Source: Candidatus Hydrogenedens terephthalaticus JGI OTU-1 (GTDB taxonomy: Bacteria > Hydrogenedentota > Hydrogenedentia > Hydrogenedentales > Hydrogenedentaceae). Taken from it: a DNA stretch of 7,741 nt. Position 1 is the stretch's first letter. Each line of letters starts with the position of its first letter. This document shows positions 1-7,054 of the stretch, piece by piece. The stretch lies in assembly GCA_000493945.1 (NCBI GenBank), contig AWNW01000070.1:1-7741 (forward strand). The letters run 5' to 3'. The position numbers and the translations under genes were made by a program. Below the pieces are notes generated by a model. The model saw only the letters and a program-made list of their open reading frames with translations. It did no database searches and was not told the DNA's origin.

Positions 1-2778
1 GGATGTTTTAATACTTCTATCCGATTGGTGGGCTTTTAACATTCGTTCAATATATTCAGCTATTTCTATGCGTTTTGAAAGTAATAGATTGGGGTTTCGT
101 GAAAAATTAACTAAATCAGGGCAAAATTCATGGAAGTTATAAACTTTTTCTGCTTGTTGTAATAATTCGGGATTACTTCCAGTGTCTTTAAGTTCTTTGA
201 TTAACTGAGAGAATATGTTTAAATAATCATAATCTTCAATCCCATCACGAATTATCTCCCAGCGGATAGAGTTTAGAGGTCCATCCTTACCGGGATATAC
301 AAGAAATCCATCTCCATTTGTAGGTATTACATCAAGAGGACATTTTTGTGGGTCATTTTCTTTAGAATAATTAATACACCAGTAGTGGACACCTTTAATG
401 CCTAACATCCATGTCTGCCAGAAGAAAATTCTATGCTCAATTCCTGCAAAATCAAGGAAGAAATTGGCATAAGGACGAGGGGGAGCATGATTTACACACC
501 ACCAGACTTTTTGCCCTCCTTGGATCTTTTCTAATATATATCGGTTAAATTGTGTATCCATTACAGGGCTATGAATGCACCAAATATCTACATTGTCAGG
601 GAGTATGGGATTTAGTCCTCGTGTTGTTATCATCAGGGGTAGGCCAGGAGTTAGAGTTTTCCATTGAGTAATTGTGTTTAATAATTTTTCTTTGTCTTCC
701 TCTTTGGGGTATTCCCATAGCGGGACAAAAGTTTGTTTTAATAAGTTATTCGTTTGCAAGAATGAATAAAGTGTTTTCAATTGTTCGGGTTGGTTAATTA
801 ATTGAGGTGGAATTGTAAAGGTATTTATACCTTCTTTGATAAGCCGTTGAATCTTCGGCAATATATTTGAAAGTTCTTGAGCGTAGTCGGGAGTTTTCGG
901 CAATGGTAATTGTGTGAGTTCGCGGAGTGTTACACGGTGTTCAATAGCGTTTTGTAGATATGCAGAAGCGACAGCAGAAGCATTCGGCTTTTCTCCTGTA
1001 AGCAATTGGGCACTTTTGAGAGCGTTTTCCCATGAAAAACCAAAATCTGTTTTTAATGTGGGACTATTCGGTAGAGCAAATTCGAACACATGAATATTCA
1101 GCTCCAATTCTACGGGGTCGAAAGAATTGCTTTGTAGTTCAAGGATTCCTTTGTAATCCCCCGGAGGAAGGGTTTCAGGGGCGTATAAGGTTAGCCAGAA
1201 TGCAGATGTAGTTTGGGGTGGTATTCTTATTGTATTCGTTGGAATAAGCATATCAGGCCAGTAGCCAGTTGGACCTTCGTAATAGGAAGGAATAACGACA
1301 GGGTGATATTTTACTTCGTAGGTGGAAATAACATCTTTAGGGATGGACATCCCTATTTGACGATTTTTTAGTTCCGAAAGGATTGCCTGAACGGTACAGA
1401 TATCTGTTCCATTATTTCTTAAAGCAATTTGAAAAGATTCCCTTTCTTTTCTTGCAAGGAAAATTTTCAGTGTAGAATCCGTTTGATTCGAAGGTTGTGG
1501 GTTATCTTCCGGGAAGATTTTAAAGAGGGAGGGTTCTGACCAGATTTTTGTCTTGGAATCCTGAAATAGTAAACTTCTTTCTAATTTTCGAGGACCTTTG
1601 TCTAATGTTTTGGGAGCATCTGTCCAAGGTGGAAAAAGTTCTTCATCTGTGGTTAATGAGGGGACGGTATTACCAACAACAAATTGAGTATCTATTCCTC
1701 CGTGAGGAGAACCCGTTTCTTTCCCAAGGTAGTAAGGTTTTCCATCCTGCTCTAATTGTGCAAGGAAATCATATCTTCCAGGCCCGGGTGCTGTCCAGTC
1801 GTAAGTGCAACGAATAAGTATATTGGGCTGAAAATCAAATTTCTTTGTGGGTAAACGCCAAACTCTACCATCAGGTCCAAGAACTCGTGATTGGATACGC
1901 ATATTTTTGAAATCACGGTTGGGAGAGAGAAGTAAAATAAGTTTTCCATCTTCTTTGTAATCTAATTGACAGGCTATTTCTTCAGAAGCGAAATTAACAT
2001 GGCTCAGTCCACGAACTATAGAGAGTTTGTAGACGGTAGACCATGTATCACCGGGTTTCAGTAAAGATGGCAGAAACCACGATTGTACTCCCTGCTTACT
2101 TTCCTGCGGTTCCCATACTGCCAGAAAGGAGTGAAGCATATCGGCGTGGAAAATAAGACAAACATTGGTTAAGAGTTCCTGGTCTGTGTAGGCTGACCAG
2201 TTTCGAGATGCAACCCAATGATGACTGGAGTTAATAGAAAGGATGCCTTCGCTGGTTGGTAATTCTAATCGGTCTGTTTCGTTCCATTTTCCTCCGGGGT
2301 TAATTGAATTTGCTACCCATGGTGCAATCCACTGACTTTCCGTCCCTTCGTTTTTTACTTCTAATTTAATGGCAAGTCCTGCTACAAAGGGTGATAATTG
2401 AATAGTTCGTTTTACTTTTAATCCTTGTATGTTCGGTCCTTCACAAGTATAGGTATAGCGAATTTCTTTTGTTCCATCAGGTAGTGTACTCTGTTCCCAT
2501 TGTTCATTGATTTTCCGATTGGGAACATAAAAACTTCCTACACCGAAGCCTTCCTGAAACATTCCCAAAGGACCCGAGATATTATCGGGCGGATTTATTA
2601 AACCAAGTTGAGTAATAACCCCTTGTTGCAAAGGGTTAATTTTTAACCACATATATTGAGACTTAACTTCTGTTTCTGTTTGTATGCTTTGTGCTGTGAT
2701 ATTGAAAGAAATACAAATTAAAAACAATTGTAGAAATATTAAAATATATGTTTTTGTTCCAGTAGATAGATTCATCAT
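1..2778 (-). CDS. Secreted DUF4091 / GH123-like glycoside hydrolase family protein, C-terminus cut by window edge
   Basis: The minus-strand frame is open from the ATG at 2778 to the window edge, giving 926 codons with no stop; the 3' end lies outside. A second ATG follows at once (2775), and no strong Shine-Dalgarno is visible. Residues 1-29 form a signal peptide: short polar start, hydrophobic run 11-23, then a likely cut after ITA (A29/Q30), so export is expected. Residues 30-430 are beta-rich and not assigned. Residues 440-570 match the beta-sandwich that precedes DUF4091 domains (ERESFQ near 447, PGDYKG at 539-544, FEFALP near 565). The barrel part carries family hallmarks: VDIW, VWW at 758-760, NGDG at 821-824 and RWEIIRDGIEDYDYL at 839-853. 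Known GH123 members are beta-N-acetylgalactosaminidases; most DUF4091 proteins have no known substrate. The usual Asp-Glu pair is not recognisable (LWEYP at 687-691). The family call is solid; activity and substrate are unknown. Confidence 0.8.
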   Translation of the reverse strand, partial: MMNLSTGTKTYILIFLQLFLICISFNITAQSIQTETEVKSQYMWLKINPLQQGVITQLGLINPPDNISGPLGMFQEGFGVGSFYVPNRKINEQWEQSTLPDGTKEIRYTYTCEGPNIQGLKVKRTIQLSPFVAGLAIKLEVKNEGTESQWIAPWVANSINPGGKWNETDRLELPTSEGILSINSSHHWVASRNWSAYTDQELLTNVCLIFHADMLHSFLAVWEPQESKQGVQSWFLPSLLKPGDTWSTVYKLSIVRGLSHVNFASEEIACQLDYKEDGKLILLLSPNRDFKNMRIQSRVLGPDGRVWRLPTKKFDFQPNILIRCTYDWTAPGPGRYDFLAQLEQDGKPYYLGKETGSPHGGIDTQFVVGNTVPSLTTDEELFPPWTDAPKTLDKGPRKLERSLLFQDSKTKIWSEPSLFKIFPEDNPQPSNQTDSTLKIFLARKERESFQIALRNNGTDICTVQAILSELKNRQIGMSIPKDVISTYEVKYHPVVIPSYYEGPTGYWPDMLIPTNTIRIPPQTTSAFWLTLYAPETLPPGDYKGILELQSNSFDPVELELNIHVFEFALPNSPTLKTDFGFSWENALKSAQLLTGEKPNASAVASAYLQNAIEHRVTLRELTQLPLPKTPDYAQELSNILPKIQRLIKEGINTFTIPPQLINQPEQLKTLYSFLQTNNLLKQTFVPLWEYPKEEDKEKLLNTITQWKTLTPGLPLMITTRGLNPILPDNVDIWCIHSPVMDTQFNRYILEKIQGGQKVWWCVNHAPPRPYANFFLDFAGIEHRIFFWQTWMLGIKGVHYWCINYSKENDPQKCPLDVIPTNGDGFLVYPGKDGPLNSIRWEIIRDGIEDYDYLNIFSQLIKELKDTGSNPELLQQAEKVYNFHEFCPDLVNFSRNPNLLLSKRIEIAEYIERMLKAHQSDRSIKTS

Positions 2779-2832
2779 AAGTAGTCTTATAATATGATTT
2801 TTAGGTTGAATATACGATTTGATTAAGGGATA

Positions 2833-2862
2833 AGTATAATTAATTTCTGTTATGATTGTCAT
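2833..2862 (-). promoter_or_regulatory. Candidate promoter for the DUF4091 gene
   Basis: On the minus strand ATGACA (2862-2857) is followed after 18 bases by TATACT (2838-2833). This is a fair sigma70-type pair that would start transcription near 2826, about 48 bases before the ATG. Other AT-rich hexamers lie nearer the gene, so the exact site is uncertain. Confidence 0.4.
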
Positions 2863-2880
2863 TTTTTGATTTTGAAAAAT

Positions 2881-2911
2881 TTGCGAAAATCCGTTGGTCT
2901 TTCGTTATAAT
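2881..2911 (+). promoter_or_regulatory. Candidate promoter for the two-dehydrogenase operon
   Basis: A perfect TATAAT lies at 2906-2911 with TTGCGA at 2881-2886. The 19-base spacer is longer than the ideal 17. Transcription would start near 2918, leaving a leader of about 77 bases. An imperfect inverted repeat (GATTTT at 2868-2873, AAAATC at 2886-2891) overlaps the -35 element and could be an operator, but it is short and AT-rich. Confidence 0.45.
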
Positions 2912-2981
2912 ACACACGGGGATAATTTGATATTAAACAGTTTTAATTCAAACAATCTATTTTTTTGCAGAAACTTTTAAT

Positions 2982-2985
2982 AGGA
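2982..2985 (+). promoter_or_regulatory. Ribosome binding site that sets the first dehydrogenase start
   Basis: AGGA lies nine bases before the ATG at 2995. An in-frame TTG at 2965 would add ten residues that the family does not have and lacks a comparable site, so the ATG at 2995 is preferred. Confidence 0.65.
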
Positions 2986-2994
2986 AAAAATAAT

Positions 2995-4041
2995 ATGAAA
3001 GCGTTAAGACTATATGCACCGGGGGATTTAAGGTTGGAAGAAGTTCCTATTCCTCTACCGAAGCCTGATGAAGTGCTGGTTCGCGTATTGGCGTGTGGGA
3101 TTTGTGGTTCTGATATACCCCGAGTATTTGAACATGGCACTTATAAATATCCTTTGGTTCCGGGACATGAGTTTTCGGGGATTGTGGAGAAAGTAGGTTC
3201 TGAAACGGGAAAAGACTGGGTAGGACGACATGTGGTTGTATATCCATTAATTCCTTGCAGGCAATGCTCATCGTGTTATTCAGGTTTATATACGCAATGT
3301 CTGAATTATGATTACTTAGGGTCACGGAGAGATGGAGGATTTGCTGAATATGTAACTGTTCCAGGAAGTAATATAATTCCTGTTCCAGACGGAATTTCGG
3401 GAGAGATTTCAGCAATAACAGAACCTTGTGCTGTGGCTTTACATGCTGTAAGGAAGGCTCAAGTTTGTGTTGGTGATACTGTATTGATAACAGGTGCAGG
3501 AACAATCGGGATATTGATTGCTTTATGGGCAAGGGCTTCTGGGGCGGAAGTATTCATGACAGATATTGTTGTGGAAAAATTAAAATTTGCTCGTTCTTTA
3601 GGTTTTCAACATCTTTTAGATGCGAAACAAACAACCGTGTCTGAATGGATAAAACAAAAATGTAAACATGGGGTGGATATCGTCTTTGAAACGACAGGAC
3701 ATCCTGCTGGATTAGAAACATCTATAGAAAGTTGCGGTATTTCGGGAAAAATTGTTTTAGTTGGAAATCCATCTTTTGAGGAAATGAAAGTTCCTGCAAA
3801 ACAATATGGAATGATTTTGCGTAAAGAAATACAAATTACGGGGATATGGAATTCTCTGGTAAATGAGTATCCTAAAAACGAGTGGCAGGTAGTATTGCAA
3901 GAATTTAAAAAGGAAAATTCCCTTTATTCAAAAATTATTACTCATAAAGTCCCTATTGAAGGGCTTAAAGAATTGTTTATAGCAATATATAACAAAAAAG
4001 TTTTTCCCGTGAAGGCAATGTTCATAAATAAGGAGATATAA
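2995..4041 (+). CDS. Zinc-dependent medium-chain dehydrogenase, galactitol-1-phosphate 5-dehydrogenase (GatD)-like
   Basis: This 348-residue protein matches the usual length of zinc medium-chain dehydrogenases. Catalytic zinc ligands are visible at C37 (in GICGSD), H58-E59 (GHEFSG) and E142. The structural zinc site has C88, C91, C94 and C102. The Rossmann motif GAGTIG is at 166-171, and D189 ends the second beta strand, which favours NAD+ over NADP+. The stretch CGSDIPRVFEHGTYKYP and the motif GSRRDGGFAEY (108-118) closely resemble E. coli GatD, which oxidises galactitol 1-phosphate to tagatose 6-phosphate in the cytoplasm. No PTS transporter or aldolase gene is present here, so the substrate may be another sugar alcohol or sugar phosphate. 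It is first in an operon with the next dehydrogenase and is divergent from the secreted DUF4091 gene, which hints at carbohydrate use. The family is certain; GatD substrate is a moderate guess. Confidence 0.85.
   Translation: MKALRLYAPGDLRLEEVPIPLPKPDEVLVRVLACGICGSDIPRVFEHGTYKYPLVPGHEFSGIVEKVGSETGKDWVGRHVVVYPLIPCRQCSSCYSGLYTQCLNYDYLGSRRDGGFAEYVTVPGSNIIPVPDGISGEISAITEPCAVALHAVRKAQVCVGDTVLITGAGTIGILIALWARASGAEVFMTDIVVEKLKFARSLGFQHLLDAKQTTVSEWIKQKCKHGVDIVFETTGHPAGLETSIESCGISGKIVLVGNPSFEEMKVPAKQYGMILRKEIQITGIWNSLVNEYPKNEWQVVLQEFKKENSLYSKIITHKVPIEGLKELFIAIYNKKVFPVKAMFINKEI
4030..4035 (+). promoter_or_regulatory. Ribosome binding site inside the upstream gene (translational coupling)
   Basis: AAGGAG lies within the last codons of the first dehydrogenase, eight bases before the ATG at 4044. 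The stop (TAA, 4039-4041) and the next start are only two bases apart. The arrangement predicts coupled translation and matched amounts of the two enzymes. Confidence 0.8.
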
Positions 4042-4043
4042 TT

Positions 4044-5078
4044 ATGTTAGCGTTGGTATTTGAAGATATTGGGAAATTGGTATTAAAGGAAGTCCCAAAA
4101 CCACAAGTAGTTCCAGGGTCTGTATTGGTGAAAGTAAAATCTTGTGCAATTTGTGGTTCTGATTTGAGAATAATCAATAATGGAAATAGTCGAGTTAAGC
4201 CACCGACAATACTGGGTCATGAAGCCTCCGGTGAGGTTGTAGAAGTAGGAGAGGGTGTAATGCGTTTTAAAGTCGGAGACCGAGTAGCCATAGGTTCGGA
4301 TGTCCCTTGTGGAGCCTGTGTTTATTGTGAGGCGGGAATAGGTAATATATGTCCGATTAATTATGCTATGGGTTACCAGTTTCCGGGAAGTTTTGCTGAA
4401 TATGTATTATTAAACCCTCTGGTTGTAGAACATGGTCCTGTTCATCATATTCCGAACAATGTCTCTTATGAAGAATCGGCGTTAGCGGAACCATTGGCAT
4501 GTTGTTTAAACGCTCTGGAATTGTGTGGAGTTAATTTAGGAGAAACTATCGTTATTATTGGTGCAGGACCTATAGGATGTATGTTGATGGAAGTGGCTCG
4601 TAAAATGGGTGCAGGAAAAGTTATCGCCGTAAATCGCACAAGAAAAAGGGAAAGTGTGGTTCAGCAAGTTGCCGATGTAGTTATATATACATCTGAAGAA
4701 AATCTTATCTCCCGAATTTCTGAAGAGACGGGAGGATTAGGGGCAGATGTCGTTCTAACTGCCTGTTCATCTCCAGAAGCACAAGTAGATGCTTTGAATA
4801 TTGTTAGAAATCGTGGTCGTGTAAATTTCTTTGGAGGTCTGCCACCGGGAACCCCACCCACTCCCATTGATACAAACATAATCCACTATAAAGAAATTTT
4901 GCTTACCGGAGCCCATGGGTCTGTTCCGAGACATCATCGGCAGGCTCTTGAACTTATATCTCAGGGTATTGTAAAAGTAAAAAGATATATTTCCTCTGCT
5001 TACCTGCTTTCGGAGTCTTTAGAAGCGTTTCAGAAGGCGGGAGAAAAAAAGGAAATGCGTATTATTATTCAACCATAA
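4044..5078 (+). CDS. Zinc-dependent medium-chain dehydrogenase, sorbitol/threonine dehydrogenase-like
   Basis: This 344-residue protein is a second member of the same superfamily. Catalytic zinc ligands are C37 (AICGSD), H59-E60 (GHEASG) and E149 (AEPLACC). The structural zinc site is C89, C92, C95 and C103. The nucleotide motif GAGPIG is at 173-178. The second beta strand ends in N197-R198 where NAD-dependent relatives have an acidic residue, so NADP(H) is the more likely cofactor. Relatives act on polyols, sugar acids, inositols or threonine; I cannot assign a substrate. It begins two bases after the upstream dehydrogenase and shares its message. With the first enzyme preferring NAD+ and this one probably NADP(H), the two could oxidise and then re-reduce a keto intermediate to change the stereochemistry of a sugar alcohol or sugar, but this is inference only. 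Confidence 0.8.
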   Translation: MLALVFEDIGKLVLKEVPKPQVVPGSVLVKVKSCAICGSDLRIINNGNSRVKPPTILGHEASGEVVEVGEGVMRFKVGDRVAIGSDVPCGACVYCEAGIGNICPINYAMGYQFPGSFAEYVLLNPLVVEHGPVHHIPNNVSYEESALAEPLACCLNALELCGVNLGETIVIIGAGPIGCMLMEVARKMGAGKVIAVNRTRKRESVVQQVADVVIYTSEENLISRISEETGGLGADVVLTACSSPEAQVDALNIVRNRGRVNFFGGLPPGTPPTPIDTNIIHYKEILLTGAHGSVPRHHRQALELISQGIVKVKRYISSAYLLSESLEAFQKAGEKKEMRIIIQP

Positions 5079-5086
5079 CTATATGG

Positions 5087-5119
5087 TGATTTATTTGTCA
5101 AGCATGCGATAATAAATCA
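5087..5119 (+). repeat. 9 bp perfect inverted repeat between the dehydrogenase operon and cysE
   Basis: TGATTTATT (5087-5095) is the exact reverse complement of AATAAATCA (5111-5119), with a 15-base loop that holds the palindrome GCATGC (5102-5107). It begins nine bases after the dehydrogenase stop. The stem is AT-rich and no run of T follows directly, so it is a poor intrinsic terminator; a regulator site or a 3'-end stabilising hairpin are other options. The rest of the 104 bp gap shows only the cysE ribosome site. Confidence 0.5.
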
Positions 5120-5182
5120 TGATTTTGGAAATGAATAAAGATATTGTTTTGTTCTTGAATTTCAAATAAAAGGTTTATAAGT

Positions 5183-5980
5183 ATGAAAAAGAAAGCAGAC
5201 CCTATCTGGGCACGAATTCGAGAAGAAGCACAGGAAGGTATTCAAAAAGAGCCGTTGCTAGCAAGTTTTTTATCCTCCACTATTTTATCTCACAAAACAT
5301 TGGAGGATGTATTAAGTTTCCATTTAGCGGGGAAATTGGAAAGTATTACATTACCGGCTGTCAGTTTACGAGAATTGTTTGATGAAGCCTTCGCAAATGA
5401 GGCTGGAATTGGAGAGGCTATCCGTGCTGATTTGGTTGCCGTTCATGACCGTGATCCTGCATGTAGATTGTTTTGTCAACCTCTATTGTATTTCAAAGGC
5501 TTTCAAGCATTGCAATCGTATCGGATTGCTCATTATTACTGGAATCGGGAACGGTTTCATCTGGCGTTGTTTTTACAAAGCAGAATGTCAGAGGTATTTG
5601 GAATAGATATTCATCCCGCGGCAAGAATCGGGAAAGGGATACTGATTGATCATGGCACAGGTGTCGTGATAGGGGAGACAGCCGTGATTGGGAATAATGT
5701 GTCTTTATTGCACGAAGTAACCTTAGGAGGCACCGGAAAAGTTCGTGGGGATAGGCATCCTAAGATTGGAGATGGAGTATTAATTGCTGCGGGTGCAAAG
5801 ATTTTAGGAAATGTCCATGTAGGAGAAGGAGCGAAGGTTGCTGCATGTGCTGTTGTCCTTAGGGATATACCCCCTCATACCACCGTAGCAGGTGTTCCTG
5901 CAAAACCGATTGGTCCTACTTCTGAAGAAGCACCTGCTCTGGTAATGGATCAGTTCTTTTCCAATGGCGAAGGACTTTGA
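5183..5980 (+). CDS. cysE: Serine O-acetyltransferase
   Basis: CysE transfers acetyl from acetyl-CoA to L-serine, giving O-acetylserine for cysteine synthesis in the cytoplasm. The 265-residue protein is of the long E. coli type (273 residues): a helical N-terminal domain (about 1-140), then a left-handed beta-helix of hexapeptide repeats (about 142-235). The catalytic pair is D142 (GIDIHPAARIG) and H157 (DHGTGVVIGE), one residue offset from E. coli D143 and H158. VTLGGTGK (179-186), RHPKIGDG and AGVPAKPIG are also conserved. The tail contains MDQFF, as in the E. coli MDQHF segment. It ends in Leu, whereas the C-terminal residue that docks into cysteine synthase in E. coli is Ile. AAAAGG at 5168-5173 is nine bases before the ATG. 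No cysK lies next to it. The 3' end overlaps a convergent gene by 31 bp. Confidence 0.95.
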   Translation: MKKKADPIWARIREEAQEGIQKEPLLASFLSSTILSHKTLEDVLSFHLAGKLESITLPAVSLRELFDEAFANEAGIGEAIRADLVAVHDRDPACRLFCQPLLYFKGFQALQSYRIAHYYWNRERFHLALFLQSRMSEVFGIDIHPAARIGKGILIDHGTGVVIGETAVIGNNVSLLHEVTLGGTGKVRGDRHPKIGDGVLIAAGAKILGNVHVGEGAKVAACAVVLRDIPPHTTVAGVPAKPIGPTSEEAPALVMDQFFSNGEGL

Positions 5981-6324
5981 GGAATTAAATTAATTGCCTT
6001 TAAATCTTCTGTTAACCATTCCGAAAGATAACTATAAATGATGGGCTTGGGATGACCGTCGGGATATTTATGTTCATTCTTTTTTTCTCTTTCTACATCT
6101 TCATCTTTTATAGGAGATTTTTGTTCGGAAGTCTGAAGAGGTGCTGTATTCTCTGAAACTTGTTTGTCTACTTGATTAACTGCACTATTGCCATTATCTT
6201 TTACTGTCTTTTGAGGTGGTGAGGGAATAAAAAAATAACTCCAACCAATTACAATAGCGGTAATTAATAACAAACCTATTACCTGGTCTCGAAAAACCTT
6301 TTTATTATCATCATCGCCGAACAC
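5950..6324 (-). CDS. Single-pass membrane protein in the yidC position; resembles only the YidC N-terminus
   Basis: This 124-residue protein starts at GTG 6324 with GGAG eight bases upstream (6336-6333), so the start is well supported. Residues 1-13 are charged, residues 14-33 form one transmembrane segment ending IGWSYFFIP, and residues 34-95 are a low-complexity, hydrophilic, Pro/Lys/Glu/Gln-rich stretch. The pattern of a hydrophobic segment ending in W-x-YFF followed by prolines resembles the first membrane span of the YidC insertase, and yidC usually follows rnpA and yidD. The periplasmic beta domain and the five-helix insertase core of YidC are absent, and the rest cannot lie further on because cysE occupies the opposite strand. 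It is therefore either a truncated yidC remnant or a separate small inner-membrane protein. An 86 bp gap separates it from yidD with no obvious terminator, so it may share that message. Confidence 0.7.
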   Translation of the reverse strand: MFGDDDNKKVFRDQVIGLLLITAIVIGWSYFFIPSPPQKTVKDNGNSAVNQVDKQVSENTAPLQTSEQKSPIKDEDVEREKKNEHKYPDGHPKPIIYSYLSEWLTEDLKAINLIPQSPSPLEKN

Positions 6325-6410
6325 GAATTTTTCTCCATTCTTAAATATAAGACTTTAATTTTTGCGGAGGGTTTTGCTAATTGTTTCTGATGAACCCGAT
6401 AGTAAAGGAT

Positions 6411-6674
6411 TTACTTCACAATCGTATTATCACATGAGTGATGCGATTTGTTAGGAGGGAATTCCATAGGCACCGGGTCATAGCCTCCTTTACAAAGGGG
6501 CTGACATCTTAAAATACGCCAAAAGGTCAATATGAAACCTTTAATAAACCCGTGTCTTTGGAATGACTCAATAGCATAGTTAGAACAACTTGGATAAAAC
6601 CGACAATGCTGTCCTAACCAGGGAGAGATACCTTTTTGATATGCTCTAATAATCAAAATAGCAACCTTAGCCAT
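6411..6674 (-). CDS. yidD: Membrane protein insertion efficiency factor YidD
   Basis: YidD is a small membrane-associated protein that helps YidC insert proteins into the inner membrane. This copy has 87 residues, typical of the family. The N-terminal amphipathic helix (AKVAILIIRAYQKGISP, residues 2-18) is followed by the signature CRFYPSCSNYA (24-34), then the LRC segment (55-57) and KGGYDPVP (62-69). The ATG at 6674 is chosen because family members start just before this helix and because GGGGGA sits seven bases upstream; a frame extending to 6764 would add 30 residues in rnpA sequence. The start overlaps the end of rnpA by eight bases, which implies translational coupling. The tail after residue 70 (His, Ser, Asn-rich) is not conserved. 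Confidence 0.95.
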   Translation of the reverse strand: MAKVAILIIRAYQKGISPWLGQHCRFYPSCSNYAIESFQRHGFIKGFILTFWRILRCQPLCKGGYDPVPMEFPPNKSHHSCDNTIVK

Positions 6675-7023
6675 TGAGTATTCCCCCAGTTTTAAGTAAT
6701 CTTGCCAATTCGGCATCAATCTGTTGATGATTCCATTCGGACAATCCTGCGCGGGCAACAACAATTAAAGCACCACTCTCACGAAAATGAAGTCGGTTTA
6801 ACCGATAAAATTCTCGGATATATCTTTTAATCTGGTTCCTTTTCACCGACCGTCCTACCTTTCGGGATACGACTATCCCCAATTTGTTACCCATCTGCTC
6901 ATCAGAAAACCAATAGCAAACCATTCCTTCCCCGGAAATACGTTTCCCCTTCCTGAAGACATCTTCAAACTCCTTCTTTTTGTGAAGGCGATATTCTTTA
7001 GGAAAGCCATATTCTCCGGGCAC
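6667..7023 (-). CDS. rnpA: Ribonuclease P protein component
   Basis: RnpA is the protein subunit that binds the RNase P RNA and helps cut the 5' leader from pre-tRNA. The 118-residue product is of normal length. It shows the N-terminal RLHKKKEFEDVFRKGKR (about 12-28) with the conserved aromatic-basic surface, the strand GIVVSRKVG (49-57) and the family signature RNQIKRYIRE at 62-71 (usual form RNRxKRxxRE). The start is GTG at 7023; an in-frame TAA four codons upstream rules out a longer protein. The nearest Shine-Dalgarno (GGAGG, 7041-7037) is about 13 bases away, longer than ideal. It lies 31 bases after rpmH and overlaps yidD, the standard operon order. Confidence 0.95.
   Translation of the reverse strand: MPGEYGFPKEYRLHKKKEFEDVFRKGKRISGEGMVCYWFSDEQMGNKLGIVVSRKVGRSVKRNQIKRYIREFYRLNRLHFRESGALIVVARAGLSEWNHQQIDAELARLLKTGGILNG
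6682..6687 (-). promoter_or_regulatory. Ribosome binding site that sets the yidD start
   Basis: On the minus strand GGGGGA is placed seven bases before the ATG at 6674, inside the last codons of rnpA. This supports the short 87-residue YidD over the longer reading frame. Confidence 0.7.
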
Positions 7024-7054
7024 AAGGTATTCTTACCCTCCATATAATTTTATG

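Noticed and set aside
1548..1949. Short reading frames on both strands (1548-1817 plus, 1752-1949 minus)
   Set aside because: Both lie inside the continuous DUF4091 frame, in other frames, with no family features or ribosome site.
2965..2994. TTG start giving a ten-residue longer first dehydrogenase
   Set aside because: The ATG at 2995 has a ribosome site and gives the normal family N-terminus.
3047..3532. 161-codon minus-strand frame
   Set aside because: It is the shadow of the zinc-binding half of the first dehydrogenase, which has all its motifs in the plus frame.
5379..5606. 75-codon plus frame inside cysE
   Set aside because: It is an out-of-frame shadow of conserved cysE sequence.
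6325..6410. Terminator or riboswitch between yidD and the yidC-position gene
   Set aside because: No GC-rich stem followed by a T-run is visible on the minus strand, and there is too little structure for a known riboswitch.
6675..6764. Longer YidD start at 6764
   Set aside because: The added 30 residues lie in rnpA coding sequence and are not part of the family; a good ribosome site precedes the ATG at 6674.
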